DNA of 47,031 nt from CAJQQY01 sp964352225 (GTDB lineage: Bacteria > Bacteroidota > Bacteroidia > Chitinophagales > Saprospiraceae): NCBI GenBank assembly GCA_964352225.1, contig CAYGRM010000010.1, positions 1 to 47,031 on the forward strand, read 5' to 3'. Position 1 is the stretch's first letter. The number at the start of each line of letters is the position of its first letter. A program made the translations under genes and the position numbers. This document shows, piece after piece, positions 25,452-33,981 of the stretch. The notes beneath the pieces are model-generated. The model searched no databases. It saw nothing but the letters and a program-made list of their open reading frames with translations, and was not told the DNA's origin.

Positions 25452-27668
25452 ATGGGTTTAAAAACTCCTATTTCAAAGTCATTCAATTTACCTGATGGCA
25501 GAGAAATTACAATCGAAACAGGTAAGTTAGCTTCTCTTGCTGATGGCTCTGTAGTTGTTCGCATGGGTAAGACTATGCTATTTTGTTCTGTCTGTTCTGC
25601 TCACGAACCTAGAGAAGGGCAGGGATTCTTTCCGCTTTCAGTAGATTATCAAGAAAAATTTGCGGCAGCAGGTCGTGTTCCTGGTAACTTCTTCCGAAGA
25701 GAAACTCGATTAAATGATTATGAGATTTTGATTTCACGATTAGTGGATAGAGCGATTCGTCCTTTGTTCCCTAATGGATATATGAATGATACTCAAGTAA
25801 TTATCAACTTGATTTCTGCAGATAATGAAATCATGCCTGATACCTTAGCAGCATTAGCAGCTTCTTCTGCCTTGGCTGTTTCAAATATTAACTTCGGCGG
25901 ACCAATCTCAGAATGTCGGGTTGCTCGAATTGATGGTGAATTTGTGGTGAATCCTAATCGATCTGATTTGGAAAGAGCTGACTTGGACATTATCGTTGCA
26001 GCAACTATGGATGATGTGATGATGGTAGAAGGTGAAGCAAAAGAATGTTCGGAAGCGGATTTGGTAGCTGCGATTAAAGTTGGACATGAAGTAATCAAAA
26101 TCCAATGTCAAGCACAATTGGATTTGGCTGAATTAGTTGGAGAAAAAGCTACCGTAAAAAGAGAGTTGCCAGAAGCGGTAGAAAATGAAGAATTGAAAAA
26201 GAAAATTCAAGCTGCGGCATCAGAAGGTATCTTGAAAATTGCCAGAGGCAAATTGAACAAAGGCGATCGTAAAGTAGGATTTAAAGAAAATTACGAAGCT
26301 GTTGAAGCTGCCTTGATGGAAGAGTATGGCGAAGAAGCATGGGCTGATCTGGCAGGTCTTTTCAAAGAGTATTTTGGAAAAATTCAGAAAGAAGTTATCC
26401 GTGAAATGGTAATGAGCGAAAAGACACGATTGGATGGACGTAAGTTTGACGAAGTTCGAGATATTTGGACAGAGGTTGATTACTTACCTTCTGCTCACGG
26501 TTCTGCGATTTTTACTCGTGGAGAAACTCAAGCATTAATGTCTTTGACTTTGGGAACAAAGAAAGATAGTATGATGATTGATACAGCATTGACGAATGGT
26601 TATGATAATTTTATTTTGCATTATAATTTCCCAGGATATTCAGTAGGTGAAACTAAGCCGATGAGAGGGCCAGGACGTCGAGAAGTTGGTCACGCAAATT
26701 TGGCTGCCCGATCTTTGAGACAAGTAATGCCTGAGGAATTACCTTACACCGTTCGATTAGTTTCTGATATTATGGAATCAAATGGTTCGTCTTCCATGGC
26801 GACAGTTTGTTCTGGATCATTGGCATTGATGGATGCAGGGATCAAAATCAAAGCACCAGTCTCTGGAATTGCAATGGGAATGATTTCTGACGGAAAACGT
26901 TTTTCTATTTTGTCTGACATCTTGGGTGATGAGGATGCATTGGGAGATATGGATTTCAAAGTAACTGGAACAGATAAAGGAATTACTGCTTGCCAGATGG
27001 ACATCAAAATTGATGGACTTCCATATGCTCAATTAGAAGAAGCATTGAATCAAGCAAGAGTTGGTCGATTACATATCTTAGGTGAAATGGCTAAAACGCT
27101 TTCTGCACCTAAAGAAGATTATAAAGATCACGCTCCACGAATCGTTGAAGTAATTATTGAGAAGAGTATGATCGGTGCGGTGATCGGACCTGGAGGAAGT
27201 ATCATCCAAGAGATCCAAGCTGAAACTGGTACCGTAATCAATATCGAAGAGGTTGGAGATAAAGGTGTGGTAAATGTTGCGAGTAACGATAAAGCGTCAA
27301 TTGATGCTGCATTGGCTCGAATCAAATCTATCACATTTATGCCAACTGTAGGTGACGAGTACGATGCAAAAGTTGTATCAGTTATGCCTTACGGTGTATT
27401 CGTTGACTTCAATGGGAAAAGTGGATTATTACACGTATCTGAAATCGCGCATGAAAGAATCGAGAATGTTACCGATGTCTTGAATGAAGGTGATGAAGTA
27501 AGAGTGAAATTGGTAGAAATCGACAAGCGATCTGGAAAAATGAGATTGTCTCGAAAAGCTTTATTGCCAAGACCTGAACGGTCAAATGGTGGTGATCGAA
27601 GAGATGATCGACGTGATGATCGAGGTGGAGACAGACGTCCTGATCGAAGAGACGATAGACGAAACTAA
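25452..27668 (+). CDS. pnp: Polyribonucleotide nucleotidyltransferase (PNPase)
   Basis: PNPase is a phosphorolytic 3'-5' exoribonuclease of the RNA degradation machinery. The 738-residue protein has the full layout: a first RNase PH domain (about 10-150, RETRLNDYEILISRLVDRAIRPLF region), an alpha-helical linker, the catalytic second RNase PH domain (about 320-550, RGETQALMSLTLGT, MRGPGRREVGHANLA), a KH domain (about 560-620, MIGAVIGPGGSIIQEIQ) and an S1 domain (about 633-703, YGVFVDFNGKSGLLHVSEI). A basic Arg/Asp/Gly-rich tail (about 706-738, repeats of RRDD) ends it. The tail, stop and terminator are repeated almost exactly at 33982-34128. A structured leader precedes the gene. Confidence 0.96.
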   Translation: MGLKTPISKSFNLPDGREITIETGKLASLADGSVVVRMGKTMLFCSVCSAHEPREGQGFFPLSVDYQEKFAAAGRVPGNFFRRETRLNDYEILISRLVDRAIRPLFPNGYMNDTQVIINLISADNEIMPDTLAALAASSALAVSNINFGGPISECRVARIDGEFVVNPNRSDLERADLDIIVAATMDDVMMVEGEAKECSEADLVAAIKVGHEVIKIQCQAQLDLAELVGEKATVKRELPEAVENEELKKKIQAAASEGILKIARGKLNKGDRKVGFKENYEAVEAALMEEYGEEAWADLAGLFKEYFGKIQKEVIREMVMSEKTRLDGRKFDEVRDIWTEVDYLPSAHGSAIFTRGETQALMSLTLGTKKDSMMIDTALTNGYDNFILHYNFPGYSVGETKPMRGPGRREVGHANLAARSLRQVMPEELPYTVRLVSDIMESNGSSSMATVCSGSLALMDAGIKIKAPVSGIAMGMISDGKRFSILSDILGDEDALGDMDFKVTGTDKGITACQMDIKIDGLPYAQLEEALNQARVGRLHILGEMAKTLSAPKEDYKDHAPRIVEVIIEKSMIGAVIGPGGSIIQEIQAETGTVINIEEVGDKGVVNVASNDKASIDAALARIKSITFMPTVGDEYDAKVVSVMPYGVFVDFNGKSGLLHVSEIAHERIENVTDVLNEGDEVRVKLVEIDKRSGKMRLSRKALLPRPERSNGGDRRDDRRDDRGGDRRPDRRDDRRN

Positions 27669-27752
27669 TTCAGTTTAGTTGTCTGCCTTCGACAGATAAG
27701 TTGAAAATATAAAAACCTGCTTTGATTGAGTTCAAGGCAGGTTTTTTGTTTT
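27606..27752 (+). repeat. Direct repeat copy 1: pnp tail and terminator
   Basis: This 147-bp unit holds the last 19-20 codons of pnp, its stop and its terminator. It aligns without gaps to 33982-34128 with 11 mismatches by eye. The three differences in coding positions are all synonymous (CGA/CGT, GAT/GAC, AGA/CGA). Confidence 0.92.
27712..27752 (+). terminator. Terminator of pnp
   Basis: AAAACCTGCTTTGA pairs with TCAAGGCAGGTTTT (one T-G wobble), followed by TTGTTTTTT. Confidence 0.9.
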
Positions 27753-27782
27753 TTAAAACTCGTTTCTAAATTCATTTTTAGC

Positions 27783-27823
27783 AAAAAAAATAAAAAATAA
27801 AAAATAAAAAATAAAAAATAAAA
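27783..27823. repeat. (TAAAAAA)n tandem repeat, period 7
   Basis: About five units of TAAAAAA lie between the pnp terminator and the accessory gene block. Such tracts are prone to slippage and could alter promoter spacing, but no promoter is evident next to it. Confidence 0.8.
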
Positions 27824-28118
27824 TTATATATTAGCAGCATACAAACGTAACAACAGAATTAACTACTACTGTAAAGTGAAGCTGATATTAAATACATTGT
27901 ACGCTCTGACATAATTACCTACCGCAACTTTCGACTATTTCATTATTTATTTTCAAGATTAGAGAACCTAAATTGGCACAAAAAAACAGGAGCGAATAGC
28001 TGTAACTATTGCCCCTGCATTGATTTATCCATGGAAGTCTGATGACTACATTCATGCCTAAAGTGGTATGAGGTATTCGGTGACCTCCGATTTCTAAACC
28101 TTTTAACACTTTAAAATT
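27824..28118 (+). other. Leader region of the accessory cassette
   Basis: No convincing gene. The plus strand holds a bulged hairpin at 27987-28017 (CAGG..GC..AATAG paired with CTATT-GC..CCTG). The sequence 27980-28100 is less AT-rich than its flanks and is open in several frames on both strands, including a 64-codon minus frame that I do not accept as a gene. It may be a structured leader or a remnant of an older element. Confidence 0.4.
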
Positions 28119-29165
28119 ATGAAAAATTTATTAAAAATTACTGTATTACTTCTGGTCGCACTTGGTTGGACTTCCAATCTACAAGGGCAATCTTGGTCTG
28201 CGCCTGATCTCAATCAAAACACTTATCGAAATGGAAATGTAGCGATAGGCTTAACCGTTCCACAAGCAAAATTGCACCTATCAAAAGTTACATTAGAATC
28301 AGGTATTAATACAGGAGATCCTATCCCCACTATTCCTAGTTATTTTCCACATATTCGCTTTAATAATTTTGTTGAAAAAGAAGGCAATGTGATTAGCAGT
28401 AATGTTTGGGATATGAATGCTTTAAACAATTTTAGTCTTGCAACCATCTCAAGTTCGACAGGTTCTCCATCCTTAAAGATGTCTCTTTCCGATCAAGGAG
28501 ATGTAACCTTTTATGGCGATAAACTTGCGCTAGGTGATGGATACGCAAAATTCACCCTAGGAAAAGGAAACTCACTTTTTGGAGGAGCTGCTTATCATAT
28601 TGGCTTTGGGATTGGAGAGGCTATTGGACAAACTAACGGAACTTATTTTAATTTTGGAAGTACCGGTGGCGCTGTTATTCAAGGAGATACGGATGGGAAT
28701 ATTTTATTTATTTCTAAGGAAGATGATGGAGATGCTACGATTGGTTATTCAGAGAATTTGGCATATACGAAGATGATCATTAAGGGGAATGGGAAAGTAA
28801 GTATTGGCACCGATGATACGCCTGATTTTGCCACATCGAACCAAAGATATTTATTCTATGTCAATGGTGGCATCCTCTCGAAAGAAGTTAAAGTACGAAC
28901 TGACTGGGCGGATTATGTTTTTGAAAAAGACTACTCTTTACTTCCTTTAGATCAAGTAGAAAACTTTATCAATAAAAATGGACACTTACCGAATACTCCT
29001 TCTGCTGAAGAAATTCAGGCCAATGGATTAGAATTGGGGAAAATAACCACTAATCAACAAGAGAAAATTGAAGAGTTGTTTTTGCATTTGATTGAGATGG
29101 AGAAACGATTGAAAAAATTAGAAAAAGAAAATCAAGCATTGAAAGCTCAAATTATCAAAAAATAA
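28119..29165 (+). CDS. Secreted tail-fibre-like protein with C-terminal coiled coil
   Basis: A 348-residue protein with a signal peptide ending SNLQGQ. The body starts with SAPDLNQNTYRNGNVAIG, a pattern seen in Bacteroidota surface proteins resembling phage tail-fibre shafts, and is rich in Gly/Asn beta segments. The C-terminal third has the conserved block VRTDWADYVFEKDYSLLPL, NGHLPNTPSAEEI and GLELGKI, then a coiled coil (about 305-348, EKIEELFLHLIEMEKRLKK). There is no T9SS sorting domain and no S74 peptidase motif that I can see. It is first in a tight cassette with a lipoprotein and a T9SS cargo. The final block reappears as a broken copy at 32871-33035. Exact function unknown. Confidence 0.72.
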   Translation: MKNLLKITVLLLVALGWTSNLQGQSWSAPDLNQNTYRNGNVAIGLTVPQAKLHLSKVTLESGINTGDPIPTIPSYFPHIRFNNFVEKEGNVISSNVWDMNALNNFSLATISSSTGSPSLKMSLSDQGDVTFYGDKLALGDGYAKFTLGKGNSLFGGAAYHIGFGIGEAIGQTNGTYFNFGSTGGAVIQGDTDGNILFISKEDDGDATIGYSENLAYTKMIIKGNGKVSIGTDDTPDFATSNQRYLFYVNGGILSKEVKVRTDWADYVFEKDYSLLPLDQVENFINKNGHLPNTPSAEEIQANGLELGKITTNQQEKIEELFLHLIEMEKRLKKLEKENQALKAQIIKK

Positions 29166-29177
29166 AAATTTTAAATA

Positions 29178-30038
29178 ATGAATTCCAGTAAATTAATTGT
29201 TTTAAAATCCTTACCTATTTATCTAGGTGTGCTAATTCTTATTGGTCTTGTTGCGTGTAATAAAGATTGCAATGATCCAGGCAACCCTGATTGTCCCAAT
29301 TATGATCCTTGTTGTGGTCTATCACCTGTCAATGCTGGATTTACCATTTCGGAATTTCTCGGTATATATAGTGATTCAGTTGCTGCCTACGGGTTGGACA
29401 CACTTAAGATTGAAACGGATAGCATAATTGATCCTTCTTATGTTATTTTTGAAGCGAACTATAAAGGAGCGAATGAATATAAATGGCAAATTGGAACCGA
29501 AGCAACTCCTCGTTTTGGGAAAAAAATTGCTGTCCTTTTTAACAGTCTAATCAATCCTGTCTCTAATTCAACAATAGATATCAAGCTTACAGTAGAAGAC
29601 ACTCCTAATCTTACTTGCTTTCCAAATGATAGTGGAATTGATTCATTAATTAAGCCTTTAACGATTGTTCCAAAAAATCAAGCTGCTATTTTTGGTGAAT
29701 GGGAAGGTAGTTCAACAGAATTTCCTGATGAAACATATACCATTACATTAGATACTTTTACCACAAATCCGCAAGGGAATTTATATTTCTTTCAAAATTT
29801 CCCCGATAGTTGTGAAAATGGGGCAAAGCTTGGGTTGATGTACTCTGGAGCAATGTGGACAGATCTTACCGGTGTTTATTGCGAATATGCCCCAGATTAT
29901 ACCAGTATTTACTATTGCCGTGCATACCTTTTGGATTATAATCAAATTAAGATTGATTATCTGGCTCGGTGCAATCCTAGTGGAGGAGCAGGTAGTGGAT
30001 TTTTAAAACAATATTCCTTTACTGGAAAACGAAAATAA
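29178..30038 (+). CDS. Cys-rich lipoprotein of the accessory cassette
   Basis: A 286-residue predicted lipoprotein: hydrophobic start, lipobox LIGLVAC (Cys27), then a Cys-dense stretch NKDCNDPGNPDCPNYDPCC. The body includes YKWQIGTEATPRFGKK, suggestive of a PKD-like beta fold, and a second half with GEWEGSS, YTITLDTF and a terminal FTGKRK. No enzyme motif is visible. A paralogue with the same plan lies at 33040-33878. The start is 12 bases after the tail-fibre-like gene, and its stop is 6 bases before the T9SS cargo gene, so the three form one operon. It may anchor or chaperone the neighbouring secreted proteins (inference only). Confidence 0.72.
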   Translation: MNSSKLIVLKSLPIYLGVLILIGLVACNKDCNDPGNPDCPNYDPCCGLSPVNAGFTISEFLGIYSDSVAAYGLDTLKIETDSIIDPSYVIFEANYKGANEYKWQIGTEATPRFGKKIAVLFNSLINPVSNSTIDIKLTVEDTPNLTCFPNDSGIDSLIKPLTIVPKNQAAIFGEWEGSSTEFPDETYTITLDTFTTNPQGNLYFFQNFPDSCENGAKLGLMYSGAMWTDLTGVYCEYAPDYTSIYYCRAYLLDYNQIKIDYLARCNPSGGAGSGFLKQYSFTGKRK

Positions 30039-30044
30039 ATAAAA

Positions 30045-32618
30045 ATGAAAAAAATAATATTTATGCTATTTATGCTTTTATCCCATGTTTCCTTTGGGCA
30101 AACTTGTGATGAACAAGGGATCACAACTGATCCCAATAACCCAATTAATCCTGAGGGAGAACCTTTCTTAAATGATGGTGATTTTAATTGGCTTAATGAG
30201 GGATTATGGCCTTATCGTGGACCATCTGATTGGGAAGATGTACTTAATCCCTTTGATGATTCTGGAAACCCTAATATTGATTATATTTCTGTACCTGTCG
30301 AAATACGGGATAACAAACCAGAAGATGGGTGGGAGTTAGTAACCTATCGCTTAGGGTATAAATACCTTGAAAATCCACTTGAGATTCCTAGTCAAGTGCC
30401 TAGTTCTGCTGAATATGGAGTTTCTCATCCAAGTTTTATTTTATATAATAAATATACTGGATTACTACGAGTATTAATTTTCTTGAATAGGTCTTACCTA
30501 AATGCAGACTACCAAACAGCAAATATTTTACTCAAACACGAAGCTGAACTTCAAGGTCAATTGCAGAATGCCTTATTTAGTTTTTCTGAACCTATTGTTA
30601 GTTCCCTTGATAACTTTAAAACACAATTACAATTTATGTCTGCCAATATTGTAAATGTTGATAATGGAATATGGTTAATAGGCGACTTCCCTATGGCATA
30701 TGATCCATGTGTATGTAATTTCTCAACGAATCTTAATGTGACATCAAATCTAATAAAAAAAGCTGACATTAACTTAGAAGGTACTGTTGAAAATACAGAT
30801 TTAGTTACAGTAACAGAAGACGAAAGCACACAAGAAGTTACCCCCTTTGAAGATTTTAAAGAATTCTTTGGAAAGACTCCAGATGCAGTAGTAAATGGCC
30901 TAAAAAAATATAAAGAATTAAGTGGGTATGTCGCTCAATTAGAGAAATTAATTGGTAAAGAGAAATCATCAAAAAAGAAGCAAGAAAGTTCCTCAGCCTT
31001 GCAAAAATTTCTTAATAATATCTTCAAAGGGTCACAAGAAGTCGAAGCTTCTTCTCCAAATAATGGAGGATTGGGAGGATTATTAAAAAGTGTTCCTAAA
31101 ATTGGAGCAATTGTAGGATTTGTTGATTTTTTTATAAGTGGTGGTAAATCTGGTTCTACTGCGAATAAAGAAAGTGTCACCCCTATGGCTTTTGAAGCAA
31201 ATGTAAAAATGTCAGGAACAATAATTACTACCTCAAATGGTCCATTAATAAAATTTGCAACTCCTGGTTCTCAACTTAACTCTAGCAATTTAGATAGAGA
31301 AATACCAATGTATGATGAAGCGCTAGGAGTTTTCAACTTATTAAAAAGTCCAGAATTAGAAGTGGTTACCTACCACCCTTTTAATTCTAACAATGGAACT
31401 ATATTACAATATAAATTAAAGGAAAACTTAAGTTATGCATTGAACCCAGCAGCTGATTTAGAGATAATGGAAATGAAAGCAACCTTAGTTATTTCTTATG
31501 AGCCTTCATTATTTAAAGGAAATATTCCAGATAAAAATTTAATTACAGAGGCATGCCTTGAACCTTTTGATGATTGTCCTTTTCCAAAACCAATAAATGA
31601 AAAACGGGTGAATATCAACGCTGGACTAACTTTTGACATTCTAGATGAAATGGGATATGGAATTGAAACTATGACAGAAGACTTCCCTTATGATAATTCT
31701 TTTGCTAGATTGAATATTGGTTATCTTCCTATTGGATGTTTTCAAGATGCATCATTTTTATTAAGCGGAGTAATAAATGATAGATATGAACAACCCAAAA
31801 TTTATTGCAAAATTGCGCTTACCTTAAAACGTGAAGATGATCCGAATGCCCAACCAATTGATATGGTTATCACTTATCACACAAATATTTCTTTTGCTCC
31901 AGATTCACCAGAAAACACTTGGGCATTTGATACACAAACTAGTAGGATAATTTTTAATTCAAGTTCGAATCCTGGTGCTAAAGTTTACCCTACTCCTGTA
32001 CTATTACCCTTAGGCTTAGTATATGGAGATGGAGATGTAATTGGCCCAGGAGTAATTGAAGCAAGAGGCCCAATTGTTATTGGTGATGGAGCTATCATTT
32101 TGCCTGATACTCGTATAGTTGGCTCTGCTATAGATCTTGATCCAGCAGTAGATATTCCTAATAATGTCTCTCTTGAAATTGGTATCCCTGAATTCATTAG
32201 CACTTGTGGATCTAATTCTCATACAAACTTCCGAGAAACTGATTTTACAAGTATATGTAATAATATAGAATTATATAATCCAGAAATTCCATCTTTTACT
32301 TCAAATGACGAAACGAATTTCTTTAATCAGGATTCTTCTTCTAATGTAAACTTTCATTTAGTTGATATAAAAGTTTTCCCAAATCCATTTGATGATAATT
32401 TAAACATAGGGTATAAATTATTATCGGATAGTGATGTCAAGTTTACTCTTCAAAACTCATTAGGTCAAATAGTTTTCGAAAAAAACTTTACCCAGCAGGC
32501 TGGCAATCAATTAGAAATGATTAATAGTTCTGATTTATCCAACGGTATGTATTACTTAACTATTAAAACAACTGATAGTATTAAAACTATCAAAGTTTCA
32601 AAACAGAATAAGCAATAG
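30045..32618 (+). CDS. Large secreted protein with T9SS type A sorting domain
   Basis: An 857-residue secreted protein. Residues 1-19 are a signal peptide (ending VSFGQ). Residues 773-857 are a T9SS type A sorting domain (VFPNPFDDNLNIGY, LQNSLGQIVFEK, LSNGMYYLTIKT). The N-terminal half is acidic and aromatic. Around residues 280-380 a Lys/Ser/Glu helical stretch (KEKSSKKKQESSS) is followed by a Gly-rich hydrophobic segment (GGLGGLLKSVPKIGAIVGF) that could be membrane-active. A later part has hexad-like beta repeats (GPIVIGDGAIILPDTRIVG). No enzyme family recognised. It is the third gene of the cassette; only a signal-peptide remnant remains of its second copy (33884-33952). Confidence 0.78.
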   Translation: MKKIIFMLFMLLSHVSFGQTCDEQGITTDPNNPINPEGEPFLNDGDFNWLNEGLWPYRGPSDWEDVLNPFDDSGNPNIDYISVPVEIRDNKPEDGWELVTYRLGYKYLENPLEIPSQVPSSAEYGVSHPSFILYNKYTGLLRVLIFLNRSYLNADYQTANILLKHEAELQGQLQNALFSFSEPIVSSLDNFKTQLQFMSANIVNVDNGIWLIGDFPMAYDPCVCNFSTNLNVTSNLIKKADINLEGTVENTDLVTVTEDESTQEVTPFEDFKEFFGKTPDAVVNGLKKYKELSGYVAQLEKLIGKEKSSKKKQESSSALQKFLNNIFKGSQEVEASSPNNGGLGGLLKSVPKIGAIVGFVDFFISGGKSGSTANKESVTPMAFEANVKMSGTIITTSNGPLIKFATPGSQLNSSNLDREIPMYDEALGVFNLLKSPELEVVTYHPFNSNNGTILQYKLKENLSYALNPAADLEIMEMKATLVISYEPSLFKGNIPDKNLITEACLEPFDDCPFPKPINEKRVNINAGLTFDILDEMGYGIETMTEDFPYDNSFARLNIGYLPIGCFQDASFLLSGVINDRYEQPKIYCKIALTLKREDDPNAQPIDMVITYHTNISFAPDSPENTWAFDTQTSRIIFNSSSNPGAKVYPTPVLLPLGLVYGDGDVIGPGVIEARGPIVIGDGAIILPDTRIVGSAIDLDPAVDIPNNVSLEIGIPEFISTCGSNSHTNFRETDFTSICNNIELYNPEIPSFTSNDETNFFNQDSSSNVNFHLVDIKVFPNPFDDNLNIGYKLLSDSDVKFTLQNSLGQIVFEKNFTQQAGNQLEMINSSDLSNGMYYLTIKTTDSIKTIKVSKQNKQ

Positions 32619-32639
32619 AACTTCCTTATCCATTTTACA

Positions 32640-32676
32640 ACTGCATCCATTGATAAACAATGGATGCAGTTTTTTC
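32640..32676 (+). terminator. Terminator of the accessory cassette
   Basis: ACTGCATCCATTG pairs perfectly with CAATGGATGCAGT around ATAAA, followed by six T. Confidence 0.92.
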
Positions 32677-32680
32677 ATTT

Positions 32681-32870
32681 CCCAAAAAAAAGAACCTCCC
32701 CGCTCACACCATGCCTGTGGTGCATAAAAAAATAGTCGCTGGCGCTGGTTCTCCAGGACCGTGTCTACTCTTAAGCGATTATATAGTGGTAATATTTATT
32801 GCAAACAGATGTGATAAAAGACATCGGATTACTACATTGCTTACTCTGTTATTGTGTAGCATTTCTCACT
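32681..32870. other. Orphan segment replacing the body of the second tail-fibre gene
   Basis: No accepted gene. It begins with CCCAAAAAAAAGAACCTCC.., nearly identical to the left half of the terminator element at 39744-39801. A GC-richer part (CGCTGGCGCTGGTTCTCC) follows, and the homology to the tail-fibre gene begins abruptly at 32871. On the minus strand AGAACC and GGTTCT followed by a T run resemble a terminator with no gene upstream of it. Confidence 0.5.
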
Positions 32871-33035
32871 TCTGCTAAAGAAATTCAAACTGAAGGACTA
32901 GAGTTAGGAAAAATTACGACTATTCAACAGGAGTAAATTGAAGAATTGTTTTTGCATTTGATTGAGATGGAGAAGAGAATTGAAAAACTAGAAGAAGAAA
33001 ATCAAGCATTGAAAGCTCAAATTATTAAAAAATAG
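32871..33035 (+). pseudogene. 3' remnant of a second tail-fibre-like gene
   Basis: Reading SAKEIQTEGLELGKI... this fragment matches the last 54 codons of the gene ending at 29165 (SAEEIQANGLELGKI...), including the identical end ENQALKAQIIKK. A TAA replaces the Lys codon after QQE (CAGGAG-TAA), so even the remaining coiled coil is interrupted. The 5' part and start codon are missing, the upstream 190 bases being unrelated. It stands in the same place relative to the next lipoprotein gene as the intact copy does, showing that a whole cassette was duplicated and then decayed. Confidence 0.9.
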
Positions 33036-33039
33036 TTTT

Positions 33040-33878
33040 ATGAAAAAATCAATAATTTATTTTATCTGTATTATTGGAATAATTACCATGATTTCTAATG
33101 GTTGTAAAAAAGATTGTACTGATCCTTCCAATCCTAATTGTAGCAACTTTGATCCTTGCTTAAATGTTGCGGATGCCTCATTTACGGTAAAACAATATTG
33201 TAGTAGTTTTTATAATCAAGCTTCTTTTGAAGAGGATTCTCTTCTTACTCCTGGACAAATAGTTTTTGAAGTTAATGACCAAGATGTAGATAGTTGTTAC
33301 TGGAAGATAGGAGCAGAAGCCCAATATCGAACTGAAAAATCAATTCTGATAACATTTGACAATCGAATGGAGGAGCTGCTTCCTGTGCAACTTATTGCGT
33401 ATAAAAACTTAGAATGTTGTCAAGATCAAGTAGCACAACGGGATACAGTTATCCGATACATTCCATTAGAACATCGGGAAGGAACTAGAATTATTGGTTC
33501 TTATACGGGGNNNNNNNNNNGTATCATGAAGATGCTCCTAATGATACTTCTACCATTACGATTGATTCCATGAGTCATCCATTCGATAATTATACGATGT
33601 TTAGCATATTTAATCTTCCTGAAGGGTGCATTGTTGAGGGTTCTGCTTTTGAATATGAAAATTTTAGAGCTCAACCTTCCATACTTCAAAGCAAGACTCA
33701 ATTCTTATTCTTTACTGGATTTACTGATGATGAATGTCCGGATCCAAAAGGAATTGGAAAAATTGATCAACTCAATAATTCAATCATTATTGATTATAGT
33801 ATTTCATCAAGAATGATAGATCCAGTCACCAACACAATTCCAAGAATAGATAAAAAATTTATTGGACAAAAAAATTAA
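33040..33878 (+). CDS. Paralogous Cys-rich lipoprotein, interrupted by an assembly gap
   Basis: A second lipoprotein of the same plan as that at 29178-30038: hydrophobic start, lipobox-like MISNGC (Cys22), the Cys-dense KKDCTDPSNPNCSNFDPC and a CYWKIGAEAQYRTEKS segment matching YKWQIGTEATPRFGKK. Ten N at 33511-33520 fall after GSYTG. Beyond them the frame continues as YHEDAPNDTSTITIDS, homologous to the part of the paralogue after GEWEGSS, but it is shifted relative to the first half if the gap is taken as exactly ten bases. The gap length is probably a placeholder, so I treat this as one gene of about 280 residues. A real frameshift cannot be excluded. Confidence 0.7.
33511..33520. other. 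Assembly gap (ten N)
   Basis: Ten N inside the second lipoprotein gene. The length is probably arbitrary. The duplicated cassette around it is a plausible cause of an assembly break. Confidence 0.95.
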
Positions 33879-33883
33879 AAAAA

Positions 33884-33952
33884 ATGAAATACCTATATAT
33901 ATTTTTATTGATGCCTTTCTTAGGTTTCACCCGCTCGCACAGAGCCTACTGA
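33884..33952 (+). pseudogene. Signal-peptide remnant of a second T9SS cargo gene
   Basis: ATG at 33884 opens a frame MKYLYIFLLMPFLGF that looks like a signal peptide and then runs into unrelated sequence and a TGA (TRSHRAY-stop). It is 5 bases after the lipoprotein stop, the same arrangement as the intact cargo gene (30045), whose start is MKKIIFMLFMLLSHVSFGQ. I read it as the truncated third gene of the decayed cassette copy. The break occurs at CCCGCTCGCAC (33930-33940), similar to CCCGCTCACAC at the other orphan junction (32699-32709). Confidence 0.65.
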
Positions 33953-33981
33953 CTCGTGTGTTTTATTCCTGAAGCCTGAAA

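Noticed and set aside
25793..27334. Several minus-strand frames inside pnp
   Set aside because: Low-complexity Ser/Ile translations opposite a strongly conserved gene; shadows.
27915..28109. 64-codon minus-strand frame before the accessory cassette
   Set aside because: It covers the leader of the cassette on the opposite strand, has no promoter or terminator, and the same segment is open in other frames.
32660..32878. 72-codon plus-strand frame beginning in the cassette terminator
   Set aside because: It starts inside a terminator hairpin, and its end crosses into the tail-fibre remnant in the wrong frame.
33631..33816. Second frame inside the lipoprotein after the gap
   Set aside because: Overlaps the homologous lipoprotein frame in another phase; only the latter matches the paralogue.
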